From CAZPZZ01 sp964591245 (lineage in GTDB: Bacteria; Acidobacteriota; Vicinamibacteria; Vicinamibacterales; UBA8438): a stretch of 27,729 bases of DNA. The position numbers were made by a program, and so were the translations under genes. Below are positions 16,253-24,144 of this stretch, in pieces (the first letter of the stretch is position 1; each line of letters opens with the position of its first letter). The notes under the pieces are model-generated. The model had not been told where the DNA came from. It saw only the letters and a program-made list of their open reading frames with translations, and made no database searches. The DNA lies in contig CAZPZZ010000045.1 in assembly GCA_964591245.1 (NCBI GenBank), forward strand, positions 1 through 27,729, written 5' to 3'.

Positions 16253-16423
16253 GGAAGAGAGCCGTGGACCGGTGGTGGAGTAATCCTCCGCGAGGACGGC
16301 GGGTCGGGGTCTCCGCTCCGGACCGGTACGGGGTGTCGGGCATCCGGTGGCTGCGTTTCGTGACGAGGGAAGGAGTTCCCGAAGAGTAGTCCAGAGCCCG
16401 GGGTAAACACGATGGAGAACGAG

Positions 16424-18487
16424 ATGAAGAAACGGTGTGGACATACGGGGAACGGCAACTGGGTCACCAGGCTCGGCGTAGTGTGCTGCCTGGTTGGGCT
16501 CGTATCGGCGTCGGCGTTGGCCCAGTCTGCCAGCGATCCGGCGAGTGGCGGTGAGTGGAACTATATCGGTGGGGACGCTGCGCACACCCGCTATTCAGGG
16601 TTGGATCAGGTGACCGCGGACAACTTCGAGGAACTCGAGATTGCCTGGGTCTGGCGCGGAGACAATTTTGGGTCTTCAGTGCTCGGCGTGTCACGTTCGA
16701 CGCCGATCTACGTGAACGGAGTGCTTTACACCGTCGCCGGTGAACGTCGCACCGTGGTCTCGATCGACCCCGCTACGGGCGAGACGCTCTGGGTCTTTCG
16801 TGAGCCGCATACGACGCGCTTCGATCGCGGTATGCGTAACGGGTACGGCAAGGGTGTGGCCTACGCCGAGCTAGATGGCCGCGGGGTCATTTACGTCATC
16901 AGCCCGGCGTTCTTTCTCTATGCGCTCGATGCCGAGACAGGCCGCCCGCTTGAAGACTGGGGCACCACCGTACCGTTGTCGGGCTTCCCGGCGACCGGAG
17001 TTGTCGACCTCCTACCAGATCTTGTTGCTGACTGGGGGCCCTGGCAGAGCTGGGACGGTGCATTTGATCCTGATTTTGGCATTCCGCGCGAACTCGGCCA
17101 CATCACAAGTTCGTCGCCCCCCATCGTTGTAGATGGGGTGGTTGTCGTCGGGAATTCGGCGGAGCAGGGTTACAACCAAACCCGGATCGAAAATGTGCCG
17201 GGCGACATCATGGGTTATGACGCCCGTACCGGTGAGCACCTCTGGAAATTCCATGTCATTCCACGGCCCGGTGAGTTTGGTCATGAGACATGGGAGAACG
17301 ACTCGTGGGAGTGGACAGGTGATGTGTCGTCATGGGCGCCGATCTCGGCTGACCCTGAGCGGGGACTTGTGTTCATCCCAACAAATCCACCGACCATCGA
17401 CTTTTATGGTGGCTTCAGGCCTGGAGACGGGTTGTTCGGGACGAGTGTGATCGCATTGGATGTCAAGACGGGCGAACGGGTGTGGCATTTTCAGACCGTG
17501 CATCACGACATCTGGAACTTTGACAATCCGACGGCCCCGGTGGCGTTGGATGTCATCGTGGACGGTCGACCGCGGCAAATCGTTGTCCAGACGACCAAGC
17601 AGGGGTGGGCGTACACCTTCGACCGGGTGACGGGAGAGCCGATCTGGCCGATCGAGGAGCGGCCGGTCCCGCAGTCAGAGGTTCCTGGAGAGCGTCTGTC
17701 GCCGACCCAGCCGATGCCTACCCGGCCCATGGCGTACGAGATGCAAGGGTTGACCGAGGACGACCTGATTGATTTTACGCCCGAGCTCCGGGCGGAGGCT
17801 CTTGCAATAGTCGAGCGCTATCGGTTGGGCCCCATCTTCAATCCGCCGATTCAGCGAGGTCATCCATCCGGCTTACGTTCGTTTGTGAGCTGTCCCAGCG
17901 GGGCATCGAATATCTTCGGTCCGACTTCTGCCGATCCCGAGACGGGAGTCATTTTTGTGTCCACGTTACGCGGGTGTCGGTCGGAGAATATCGTGCCTGG
18001 CGCGGACATCGACGTGCCGGCCGATATCAAGACCACAGGTACCACGATTGCCGACTTTGCGGTTCTGAACCGAGGTGATTTCCGTGGACCCCAAGGGTTG
18101 CCCATCTACAAGCCGCCCTATAGCCGTATTGTTGCGATCGACATGAACACGGGTGAGCACCTCTGGGCGGTCCCGAATGGAGATACGCCAGATCGCATTC
18201 GAGAGCACCCCGCGCTCCAAGGGGTGGACTTGCCCAATACGGGCCGGACATCGCATCCGATCACGATGACCACCAAGACTCTGTTGATTACGGCAGAGGG
18301 AACCGGTGGCACGCCGCGACTGCATGCGCTCGACAAGCAAACAGGACAACGCGTGGGAACGGTGTCGCTGCCAGCCTCTGGCCAGTACGGCATGATGGGG
18401 TACTGGCACGATGACCGGCAGTACATCGTGGTGCAGATCGGCGGAGGTGGAATGTCAGGGTCCTTGGCCGCGCTACGGCTGCCCTGA
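16424..18487 (+). CDS. PQQ-dependent dehydrogenase (quinoprotein alcohol/sugar dehydrogenase family)
   Basis: A 687-residue periplasmic quinoprotein with an eight-bladed propeller pattern. Its signal peptide ends near SALAQ. At least five tryptophan-docking motifs are visible: GETLWVF, GEHLWKF, GERVWHF, GEPIWPI and GEHLWAV. WNYIGGDAAHTRYSGLDQV opens the mature chain, and HHDIWNFDNP and TTKQGWAYTFDRVTGEP are typical of membrane-free glucose/alcohol-type PQQ enzymes. No adjacent Cys-Cys pair of methanol/XoxF dehydrogenases and no C-terminal heme domain is seen, so electrons must go to a separate cytochrome, presumably the gene just upstream. ATG 16424 was chosen over 16412 because GGAG is six bases before it. 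The substrate (an alcohol, sugar or aldehyde) is not predictable. Confidence 0.92.
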   Translation: MKKRCGHTGNGNWVTRLGVVCCLVGLVSASALAQSASDPASGGEWNYIGGDAAHTRYSGLDQVTADNFEELEIAWVWRGDNFGSSVLGVSRSTPIYVNGVLYTVAGERRTVVSIDPATGETLWVFREPHTTRFDRGMRNGYGKGVAYAELDGRGVIYVISPAFFLYALDAETGRPLEDWGTTVPLSGFPATGVVDLLPDLVADWGPWQSWDGAFDPDFGIPRELGHITSSSPPIVVDGVVVVGNSAEQGYNQTRIENVPGDIMGYDARTGEHLWKFHVIPRPGEFGHETWENDSWEWTGDVSSWAPISADPERGLVFIPTNPPTIDFYGGFRPGDGLFGTSVIALDVKTGERVWHFQTVHHDIWNFDNPTAPVALDVIVDGRPRQIVVQTTKQGWAYTFDRVTGEPIWPIEERPVPQSEVPGERLSPTQPMPTRPMAYEMQGLTEDDLIDFTPELRAEALAIVERYRLGPIFNPPIQRGHPSGLRSFVSCPSGASNIFGPTSADPETGVIFVSTLRGCRSENIVPGADIDVPADIKTTGTTIADFAVLNRGDFRGPQGLPIYKPPYSRIVAIDMNTGEHLWAVPNGDTPDRIREHPALQGVDLPNTGRTSHPITMTTKTLLITAEGTGGTPRLHALDKQTGQRVGTVSLPASGQYGMMGYWHDDRQYIVVQIGGGGMSGSLAALRLP

Positions 18488-18572
18488 GGGGAGCAGGCTC
18501 CGCCAGACACGTCGAACTCCAGGGGGGTGATGGGTCTCGGTGGAGCGGCACGGGAGACAAGAGGTGGACACG

Positions 18573-19358
18573 ATGAAAAGGCTAAAGCGATGCATCCGGT
18601 TAGTTGTGGTGGGACTGGGATTGACCGGAAGCATGATCTGGACCTGCGGCGACGTGGCGCTGAGTGCTCAGGCACCTGTCAGCAATCTCTACGCCGGGTC
18701 ACCGTACCTTGGTGAACTGCGGAATACGGTGGTGTACGGTGAGATCTGGGAGCGCCCCGAGCTTTCCAAACGTGATCGCAGTCTGATCACGATCGCGGTC
18801 TTGCAGGCGCTTGTGCGTGATGAGCTGCAGCTTCATATTCCACGTGGGCTCGACAACGGGCTGACGCCAGAGGAGATCTCTGAGGTCATCCTGCATGTGA
18901 CGTTCTATGCCGGGTGGCCAACTGGCGTGCAGGCGTCCCTGATGGCAGCCGATGCGTTCGCAGAGCGTGGCGTCTCCATCGGGCCCTTGGCGCGGGCGCC
19001 TGTCGCGGAAGAACTTCCGTCGGCACCCTTGTCGGCAACGGGTGCGTATGCGGCGGTCCCACGTCTGGGCGAGTTGCGAAATAGTGTTTTGTACGGCGAT
19101 GTGTGGGAAAGGCCGCAGCTCTCCAAACGGGATCGAAGTCTCATCACTGTGGCGGTACTGCAGGCGCAGTACGCAACGAACCAACTTCGCACGCATATCA
19201 ACCGTGCTCTCGATGAGAACGGTGTCACGCCACAGGAATTGTCAGAGGTGATTCTTCACGTAACGTTTTACGCTGGCTGGCCCGCCGCGGTGAACGCGGG
19301 TGGACTGGCGGCTGAAGCGTACGAAGCACGTGGGATTGCGTTCGACGAACTCCGCTAG
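18573..19358 (+). CDS. Secreted tandem carboxymuconolactone decarboxylase (CMD) domain protein
   Basis: A 261-residue protein with a signal-like N-terminus (hydrophobic 8-24, ending near LSAQ) and two CMD/AhpD-like domains that are obvious duplicates. Each contains LGELRN.V.YG..WERP.LSKRDRSLIT.AVLQA and SEVILHVTFYAGWP. The redox CxxC of AhpD proteins is absent, so it belongs to the decarboxylase-like branch. AAGAGGTGG (18559-18567) precedes ATG 18573. It follows the PQQ dehydrogenase by 85 nt and is probably in its operon. A role on a lactone or hydroxy-acid product of the dehydrogenase is possible, but CMD proteins are functionally diverse and periplasmic ones are poorly known. Confidence 0.88.
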   Translation: MKRLKRCIRLVVVGLGLTGSMIWTCGDVALSAQAPVSNLYAGSPYLGELRNTVVYGEIWERPELSKRDRSLITIAVLQALVRDELQLHIPRGLDNGLTPEEISEVILHVTFYAGWPTGVQASLMAADAFAERGVSIGPLARAPVAEELPSAPLSATGAYAAVPRLGELRNSVLYGDVWERPQLSKRDRSLITVAVLQAQYATNQLRTHINRALDENGVTPQELSEVILHVTFYAGWPAAVNAGGLAAEAYEARGIAFDELR

Positions 19359-19398
19359 AGCCAACTCCGGGAGCGCCGTTACGAGGTCGATGCTCTGG

Positions 19399-19442
19399 GC
19401 ACGGCGCGCAGTGTCCATGGTGGACAGGGCTGCGCGCCGTGC
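19399..19442. terminator. Strong hairpin between convergent genes
   Basis: GCACGGCGCGCAG (19399-19411) pairs perfectly with CTGCGCGCCGTGC (19430-19442), a 13-bp stem, and TGTCCA pairs with TGGACA inside it around a TGG loop, leaving a 3-nt bulge. It fills the 94-nt gap between the CMD gene and the opposite permease gene. There is no T-tract on either strand; it may act as a bidirectional terminator or an mRNA 3'-end stabiliser. Confidence 0.65.
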
Positions 19443-19452
19443 ACCGTGAGGG

Positions 19453-21090
19453 TTAGCTCATGGGAACGAGGCCTGGCAGGACGTAGGCAAAGATCATCGT
19501 TAGTACCGCCATTCCGAGTGCGAGGATGATGCTGTGTTTCAGCGTCGTCCGGAAGAGCCGGCCCTCGTCGCTCGGCGCGAGACCGGTGGCGGCGACCGCG
19601 ACCGCGATGCTCTGCAGCGAGATCATCTTGCCCATGACGCCTGTGGCGGCGTTGGTCGAGGCGGTGAGGACCGGGTTGAGGCCAAGCTCGTTAGCCGTCA
19701 CGACCTGCAGGGTCCCGAACAGGGCGTTCGATGAGGTGTCGCTTCCGGTCAGGAACACGCCCGTCCAGCCGAGCATGGCACTGAAGAACGGAAAGATGGC
19801 CCCGGTCGCGGCAAATGCGAGGCCGAGCGTCGAGGTCATCCCAGCGTAGTTCATCAAGAACGCCAGGGCGAGGACCGAGGAAATCGTCAACAGCGGTAGC
19901 GAGAGTTGCTTCAGTACCGCACCCACAATTTCAAAGAACTTACCCGGTGACAGGCCGGCAATCAGTGAAGCCGCGAATGCGGAAAGGAAGCACGACGTGC
20001 CCGCGGCCGAGAGCCAATTGAAATTGTAGACGGCCGCGTAGGGGGAGGGGTCTGGCGTAATGGGTGGTACCCGCGTGATGACCTCATGCAGCAGCGGTAC
20101 CTGGATGGACATACTGACCGCATTCAATGCTGCTTGAAATGGAGGGAAGCGCCACACCAACACAAAGGCGACCAGGAGGATGTAGGGAGTCCATGCCGAG
20201 ACGATCTCGTTGGTCGTATGGGTTTTGGCTGTCGTCGTAATCGCCACGTCGCCTTCCAGCCTGAAGATCTGAGCAGGTTTCCAGACTTTCATGACCGAGA
20301 TCATGGCGACGAGAGCCGCGATTGACGCCAAAATAACGGCGATCTCAGGGCCGAGCGTGTTGGTGACGCCAAAGAGTACGACAGCGAAGGTGATGGAGCA
20401 GGCAGCGATGGGGGGGAAGACCTCCATTGCCCGTTTGGTCCCGGACATGATGACCACCATGTAGGCTGGAATCACGAGGGCGATCAAGGCGCATAGCCGC
20501 CCGGTCATTGAACTCAGGGCACCCATGTCCAGGCCGGTGACCCCTGCGAGGGTCACGACGGGGATGCCCAGGGATCCGAACGCGACCGGGGCCGTGTTCG
20601 CGACGAGACAGATGAACGCCGCGTAGAACGGGGCAAATCCAAGGCCCGTCAGCATGGCCGCTGCGATGGCCACGGGGGTGCCGAACCCCGCGGCGCCTTC
20701 GATGAAGGCACCGAACGCGAATCCGATGAGGACCGCCTGCAGGCGCCGGTCGTCGCTCAGCGAGCCGATGGAGTCTTTGATGATTTCGAACTTGCCGGTG
20801 TCGAGCGTCACGCGATACAAAATCAGCGATGCGATGACGATCCACCCGATGGGAAAAAGTCCAAAGGCAGCGCCCATCATCATCGAGGCGCCGGCTTGGG
20901 GTATCGGCATGCCGAAAATGCCGACCGCGAGCACCAATGACGCGGCGAGCGCGCTCAGCCCGGCAATCCAGCTGGGCTTCCTCTGGACACCCAGCATGTA
21001 GAACAGGATGATCAGTGGGACCGCGGCCACGATCGTAGAATAGAAGAGGCTACCGGCTACCGGGACGTAATTTTGTTCCCATATCTCCAT
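19453..21090 (-). CDS. lctP: L-lactate permease family transporter
   Basis: A 545-residue polytopic membrane protein of the LctP family, usual length and about 12-13 hydrophobic segments. Conserved stretches include GAFIEGAAGFGTPVAIAAAM, LVANTAPVAFGSLGIP, and near the end GWTGVFLTGSDTSSNALFG and AATGVMGKMISLQSIAVA. The family imports L-lactate, D-lactate or glycolate with protons. It starts at ATG 21090 without a clear ribosome binding site. It stands tail-to-tail with the PQQ dehydrogenase/CMD operon and head-to-head with the SGNH hydrolase. Import of a hydroxycarboxylate made or left by the periplasmic enzymes is plausible but unproven. Confidence 0.92.
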   Translation of the reverse strand: MEIWEQNYVPVAGSLFYSTIVAAVPLIILFYMLGVQRKPSWIAGLSALAASLVLAVGIFGMPIPQAGASMMMGAAFGLFPIGWIVIASLILYRVTLDTGKFEIIKDSIGSLSDDRRLQAVLIGFAFGAFIEGAAGFGTPVAIAAAMLTGLGFAPFYAAFICLVANTAPVAFGSLGIPVVTLAGVTGLDMGALSSMTGRLCALIALVIPAYMVVIMSGTKRAMEVFPPIAACSITFAVVLFGVTNTLGPEIAVILASIAALVAMISVMKVWKPAQIFRLEGDVAITTTAKTHTTNEIVSAWTPYILLVAFVLVWRFPPFQAALNAVSMSIQVPLLHEVITRVPPITPDPSPYAAVYNFNWLSAAGTSCFLSAFAASLIAGLSPGKFFEIVGAVLKQLSLPLLTISSVLALAFLMNYAGMTSTLGLAFAATGAIFPFFSAMLGWTGVFLTGSDTSSNALFGTLQVVTANELGLNPVLTASTNAATGVMGKMISLQSIAVAVAATGLAPSDEGRLFRTTLKHSIILALGMAVLTMIFAYVLPGLVPMS

Positions 21091-21291
21091 GATCGGGAGA
21101 CTGTAGCACGTTTGACTGGTTCAAATCCGATATCACCGACTTTCCCACCTCGTGCGGAAGACTAGATTCGACAGACTCTAAGAACCGTTAACCGAGACAT
21201 TTCGATAATCGCTATTTCTACAAAGAGCCGCTGGTTCTAACCCGATGTCTGTACGGCGAGGGCGGGGGGCGTTGGACTGGTTACCGTTTTT

Positions 21292-22033
21292 TTGTTTTTG
21301 GCGTCGTCGAGCGCCGTGGTTGGGCAAGAGGCGACTGCTGGACGCGTCCTTGCGCGTGCGACGGTTCCGTCGACCTCGGAGTTGACAGTCTCTGTTACGA
21401 ATTTACTGGCCTTTGGGGACAGTGTTACCTATGGCATCCTGTGCCCGCCGACCTGCGCCGACATCCTCGTGGATGGCGATGGCAATAATGAGACCTCGTA
21501 TCCAGCTGTCCTGCAGGGACTGCTGGCGGCACGCTATACCAGTCAGTCCATCACGGTCGAGAACGTGGGGGTGCCCGGCGAGTCCACTGCTCAGGGGCGA
21601 GTACTGGCGCCGACCGCGCTCGACACGTACACGCCGGAACTCTTCTTGCTCGAGGAGGGGATCAACGGGTTCACAGAGGCGAATGTTGATTCGGTAGCGG
21701 CGGACCTCCGGGCCATGGCCGGAGAGGCAGAGGCGTGCGGGGTGCCGGTGTTGATTGCGACGTTGCTGCCCTTGGGGGCATTCCAGGCCGAACAGGATCC
21801 CAGCTACGCCGCGGCCATTGTCCAGCTGAACGTCAAGATTCAGCAGATCGCCAATGATCTTGGCAGCACGACCCTCGTCGATGTGTACTCGGTGTTCGAG
21901 GGTAATCCCGTATTGATGAGTAACGATGGGTTGCATCCCCCGGTAGCCGGGTACGCTGCCAGGGCGCAGGCGTTCTATGACGCGATTGTGTCTGCTTTTG
22001 AAGGCCTCACATTGACTGTCACCAAATCGGGTG
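21292..22033 (+). CDS. SGNH/GDSL-type hydrolase, interrupted by the scaffold gap
   Basis: The plus-strand frame encodes a signal-like FLASSSAVVGQEA, then the GDSL-family blocks: LLAFGDSVTYG (block I, nucleophile Ser in GDSV), VENVGVPGESTAQG (block II Gly), LFLLEEGINGFT (block III, GIN in place of the usual GxND), and SNDGLHPPVAGYAARA (block V, Asp and His). It is thus a probable secreted esterase or carbohydrate-active lipase-like hydrolase. No ATG exists in this frame: TTG 21292 is the only reasonable start and truncates the signal peptide, whereas ATG 21245 lies in another frame that would join here if the T7 run at 21287-21293 had one more T. The 3' end enters the N gap; the sequence after the gap continues the protein as LTVTKSGEGSGTVTSSP, then C-terminal repeats in a shifted frame. 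Confidence 0.75.
21979..22033 (+). repeat. 55-bp direct repeat, left copy flanking the gap
   Basis: These 55 bases, immediately before the N run, are identical to 22134-22188 immediately after it. An exact overlap of this size at contig ends is typical of an assembly-graph overlap rather than a biological duplication. Confidence 0.9.
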
Positions 22034-22133
22034 NNNNNNNNNNNNNNNNNNNNNNNNNNNNNNNNNNNNNNNNNNNNNNNNNNNNNNNNNNNNNNNNNNN
22101 NNNNNNNNNNNNNNNNNNNNNNNNNNNNNNNNN
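22034..22133. other. Scaffold gap of 100 N
   Basis: One hundred undetermined bases, a conventional filler length, so the true distance is unknown and may be zero or negative (overlap). Confidence 0.97.
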
Positions 22134-22188
22134 GACGCGATTGTGTCTGCTTTTGAAGGCCTCACATTGACTGTCACCAAATCGGGTG
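22134..22188 (+). repeat. 55-bp direct repeat, right copy flanking the gap
   Basis: Identical to 21979-22033. Removing one copy with the gap restores a continuous hydrolase frame through the TVTKSGEGSGTVTSSPVDITCG segment up to a stop at 22260-22262. Confidence 0.9.
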
Positions 22189-22233
22189 AGGGCTCAGGAA
22201 CAGTGACCAGTAGTCCAGTCGACATTACGTGCG

Positions 22234-22596
22234 GTGACGCTCGCCGCAAGCCGTACCTGTGACGCCCGCTTTCATAAGTTCTTCACCGACGACACGCTTG
22301 CCTCTGGTGTCACGTTGCTCAAGCGCGTACACATCGAAGAATTGCGGGCGCGTATTGCTGCGGTACGGGGGACTCTCGAGCGTACTGTCTATCCTTTTGA
22401 CGACGCGGACCTTTCCGGCGGCGTGACGGTCCGTGCGCTACACTCCGATCAGCTTCGTAACGCGATAGATGAAATTTACGAGGCCCTGGAATTGACGCTC
22501 TCAACCTACACCGACCGTCCGCTTGTGGGAGGCGTGTCGGTTATTCGATCCCTCCATCTCACTGAAATCCTGAACGCGCTGCTGGCCGTTGAATGA
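22234..22596 (+). CDS. C-terminal repeat module of the SGNH hydrolase, frame-shifted fragment
   Basis: About 120 residues with three imperfect repeats of roughly 36: FTDDTLASGVTLLKRVHIEEL, FDDADLSGGVT-VRALHSDQL and YTDRPLVGGVSVIRSLHLTEI, each followed by an amphipathic helix. I recall this [FY]-x-D-x-x-L-x-x-G-V pattern with a central His at the C-terminus of secreted acidobacterial proteins, but no function is known to me. The GTG at 22234 has no ribosome binding site, and the upstream hydrolase frame runs past this point one base out of register. It is therefore more likely the 3' part of the hydrolase gene separated by a one-base insertion (or two-base loss) near 22236 than an independent gene. 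Confidence 0.6.
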   Translation: MTLAASRTCDARFHKFFTDDTLASGVTLLKRVHIEELRARIAAVRGTLERTVYPFDDADLSGGVTVRALHSDQLRNAIDEIYEALELTLSTYTDRPLVGGVSVIRSLHLTEILNALLAVE

Positions 22597-22634
22597 ACGG
22601 TGTCGGCGGCGAGAGAGACGAAGGTGTGCCTCGT

Positions 22635-22663
22635 GCAGGAGCCGGCCTCTGGCCGACTCCTGC
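22635..22663. terminator. Hairpin between convergent genes
   Basis: GCAGGAG (22635-22641) pairs with CTCCTGC (22657-22663), and CGGCC (22643-22647) pairs with GGCCG (22651-22655) around a TCT loop, with one C/A mismatch between the stems. It occupies the 80-nt gap between the hydrolase repeat module and the VWFA gene and lacks a T-tract on either side. Confidence 0.6.
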
Positions 22664-22676
22664 GCGTCTGTGTCGG

Positions 22677-23579
22677 TTACGGCATCCGGCGATCGGGATA
22701 GACCTGCATCTGCGAACCGGGAGCCTGCACGCTCACGGAGATCTGAGGACCAGCGTTTTCTGGTATTTCGTACACGACGCGATAGCGTTTCGACACGTTG
22801 TCGAAGTGGTTTCCGAGACGGGTTGCCAGATCCGTCAGAGCCGGCGCGAATCCGGTCGGCACCGCGATGGGCTGATACTGGCCGCCTGTATTATCGACGA
22901 GGTTCTGTGCGTATTGAGTCACCGGGCTGTTGCCGCCGCGGGAGCTGAGCATGATGACGTGAATGGTCACGCCATCGAGACGGAGGTTGTTAATCAGTTC
23001 CTGGTACTGATTATCGCTGTAGTTGCTGCTCCCTTCAGAGCCATCGGTAAGCATCATGACGAAGACCGGGAACGTATCGTCGTCTTCGAGCCGTCGTTCC
23101 ATGGTTTCCCGGATACCGTCGAGCATGATCATCGGCGCTCCGCTATCTGCGAAAATCTCTGATGCCGATTCCCGAAGTTCCTCGCGGTCTGTGGAGAACT
23201 CGACGCGTTGCCGGACGTTGCGGCCGACTGTGTAGAGGCCCACTTCGTGCTGGGGAGGAAGTGTGTCGAGAAAGGCCAACATGCCCTCTCTCAGGGCGTT
23301 GATGCTGTTGGCTTGCGCAATCCGATCTCCGTTGTCGACCATCAGTGCCACGGTCATCGGGGTGTCTTCGAGTTCGGCAGAGACGATCTCAAGTTCGTTG
23401 CCGTCGTTAATGATGGAGAAGTGCTCTGGGGCCAATCCTTCAACGGCGTCCCCACTTGCGGTGAGTACCTCAATGTACAGTTGCCCCAGGCTTTGGGCGT
23501 CGGATCGGATAGGTGAGAGACCAAGAAGCACGACGAAGATGATGCTGCTGGTCAGAGAAAAAAACCGGAAACAATGCAT
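22677..23579 (-). CDS. Secreted VWFA-related protein (acidobacterial type)
   Basis: A 300-residue exported protein. The signal peptide is MHCFRFFSLTSSIIFVVLLG... ending near SDAQ. An N-terminal beta region (LYIEVLTASGDAVEGLAPEHFSI.NDG) precedes a von Willebrand A domain from about residue 70 (TPMTVALMVDNGDRI, LREGMLAFLDTLPP, MMLTDGSEGSS, VTIHVIMLSS). This matches the VWFA-related family common in Acidobacteriota. The metal site DxSxS is degenerate (DNGDR). The start has AAGGAGAG upstream. The gene is single, convergent with the hydrolase, and preceded by a long non-coding region. Ligand and role unknown; likely a periplasmic protein-binding module. Confidence 0.85.
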   Translation of the reverse strand: MHCFRFFSLTSSIIFVVLLGLSPIRSDAQSLGQLYIEVLTASGDAVEGLAPEHFSIINDGNELEIVSAELEDTPMTVALMVDNGDRIAQANSINALREGMLAFLDTLPPQHEVGLYTVGRNVRQRVEFSTDREELRESASEIFADSGAPMIMLDGIRETMERRLEDDDTFPVFVMMLTDGSEGSSNYSDNQYQELINNLRLDGVTIHVIMLSSRGGNSPVTQYAQNLVDNTGGQYQPIAVPTGFAPALTDLATRLGNHFDNVSKRYRVVYEIPENAGPQISVSVQAPGSQMQVYPDRRMP

Positions 23580-23711
23580 GGGACTCTCCTTCAAGAACGA
23601 TCGTTGGTGCTGCATGACGTCGACTGATGGAAGCGATGCGGATTCTTGCCGTTCAACCATCTGATACCCCGTAGGGAGCTTGAGTATTCTGACTCCTGTC
23701 GCAGAAAACGC

Positions 23712-23729
23712 AATCCGTAGGGATTACGG
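23712..23729. repeat. Overlapping inverted repeats with a nearby direct repeat
   Basis: AATCC-GTAG-GGATT (23712-23725) and CCGTA-GGGAT-TACGG (23715-23729) are two mutually exclusive perfect 5-bp palindromes. The shared core CCGTAGGGA is also found 46 bp upstream at 23669. It could be an operator for the VWFA gene, but no regulator is identified. Confidence 0.3.
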
Positions 23730-24144
23730 CATGGCGAACGCGAGGACCGTGCCGGAAACAATGCTCGCGACAGATTGCGTGCCGTTGATCTCATAGGTCA
23801 GTGGGTTCGATCGCAGGGTACGACCTGCGTCGTGCGAAAACAATTCCTCTGCCGTGGCCGCAAGGTGGCTCTGTCGGCCTATTGATGTCGACCAATGAGG
23901 ATGGGGGCATCGTACACCGAGTCGTTGAGATGGCTTGGTTCGTTCTGTGGTGAAGGGCTATCCGCTAGGTCTTGGCGGCGGCTCGGATTCGTCGTCAGGG
24001 GGGCGTTGTATCAATGATTCTGGGCCAATGTTGAAGGGATCCGTGGCTGGTCTGTGCTAGGAGGTCGCCAGGTAGAGCCAGGGGCAGACACAAGGGATCG
24101 CAAAGTTTCTGGCGGGTTGGGCGCACGAAGGGGCGTGGAGGTGA

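Noticed and set aside
16253..16423. Possible riboswitch or small gene between cytochrome c and the PQQ dehydrogenase
   Set aside because: The 171-nt gap is GC-rich with a few short inverted repeats (for example GGAG-TAAT-CTCC-like), but no known riboswitch core or convincing frame was seen.
21160..21240. Sigma-70 promoter for the SGNH hydrolase (TTCGAC, GATAAT)
   Set aside because: The hexamers do not combine with an acceptable 16-18 nt spacer.
21979..22188. Tandem 55-bp repeat as a biological repeat or mobile-element target duplication
   Set aside because: The copies abut a 100-N filler exactly and keep the hydrolase frame when merged, so an assembly overlap is the simpler explanation.
23800..23830. 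T-loop-like GGTTCGATC suggesting a tRNA
   Set aside because: The flanking bases do not form a T-stem, and no acceptor or anticodon arm can be drawn.
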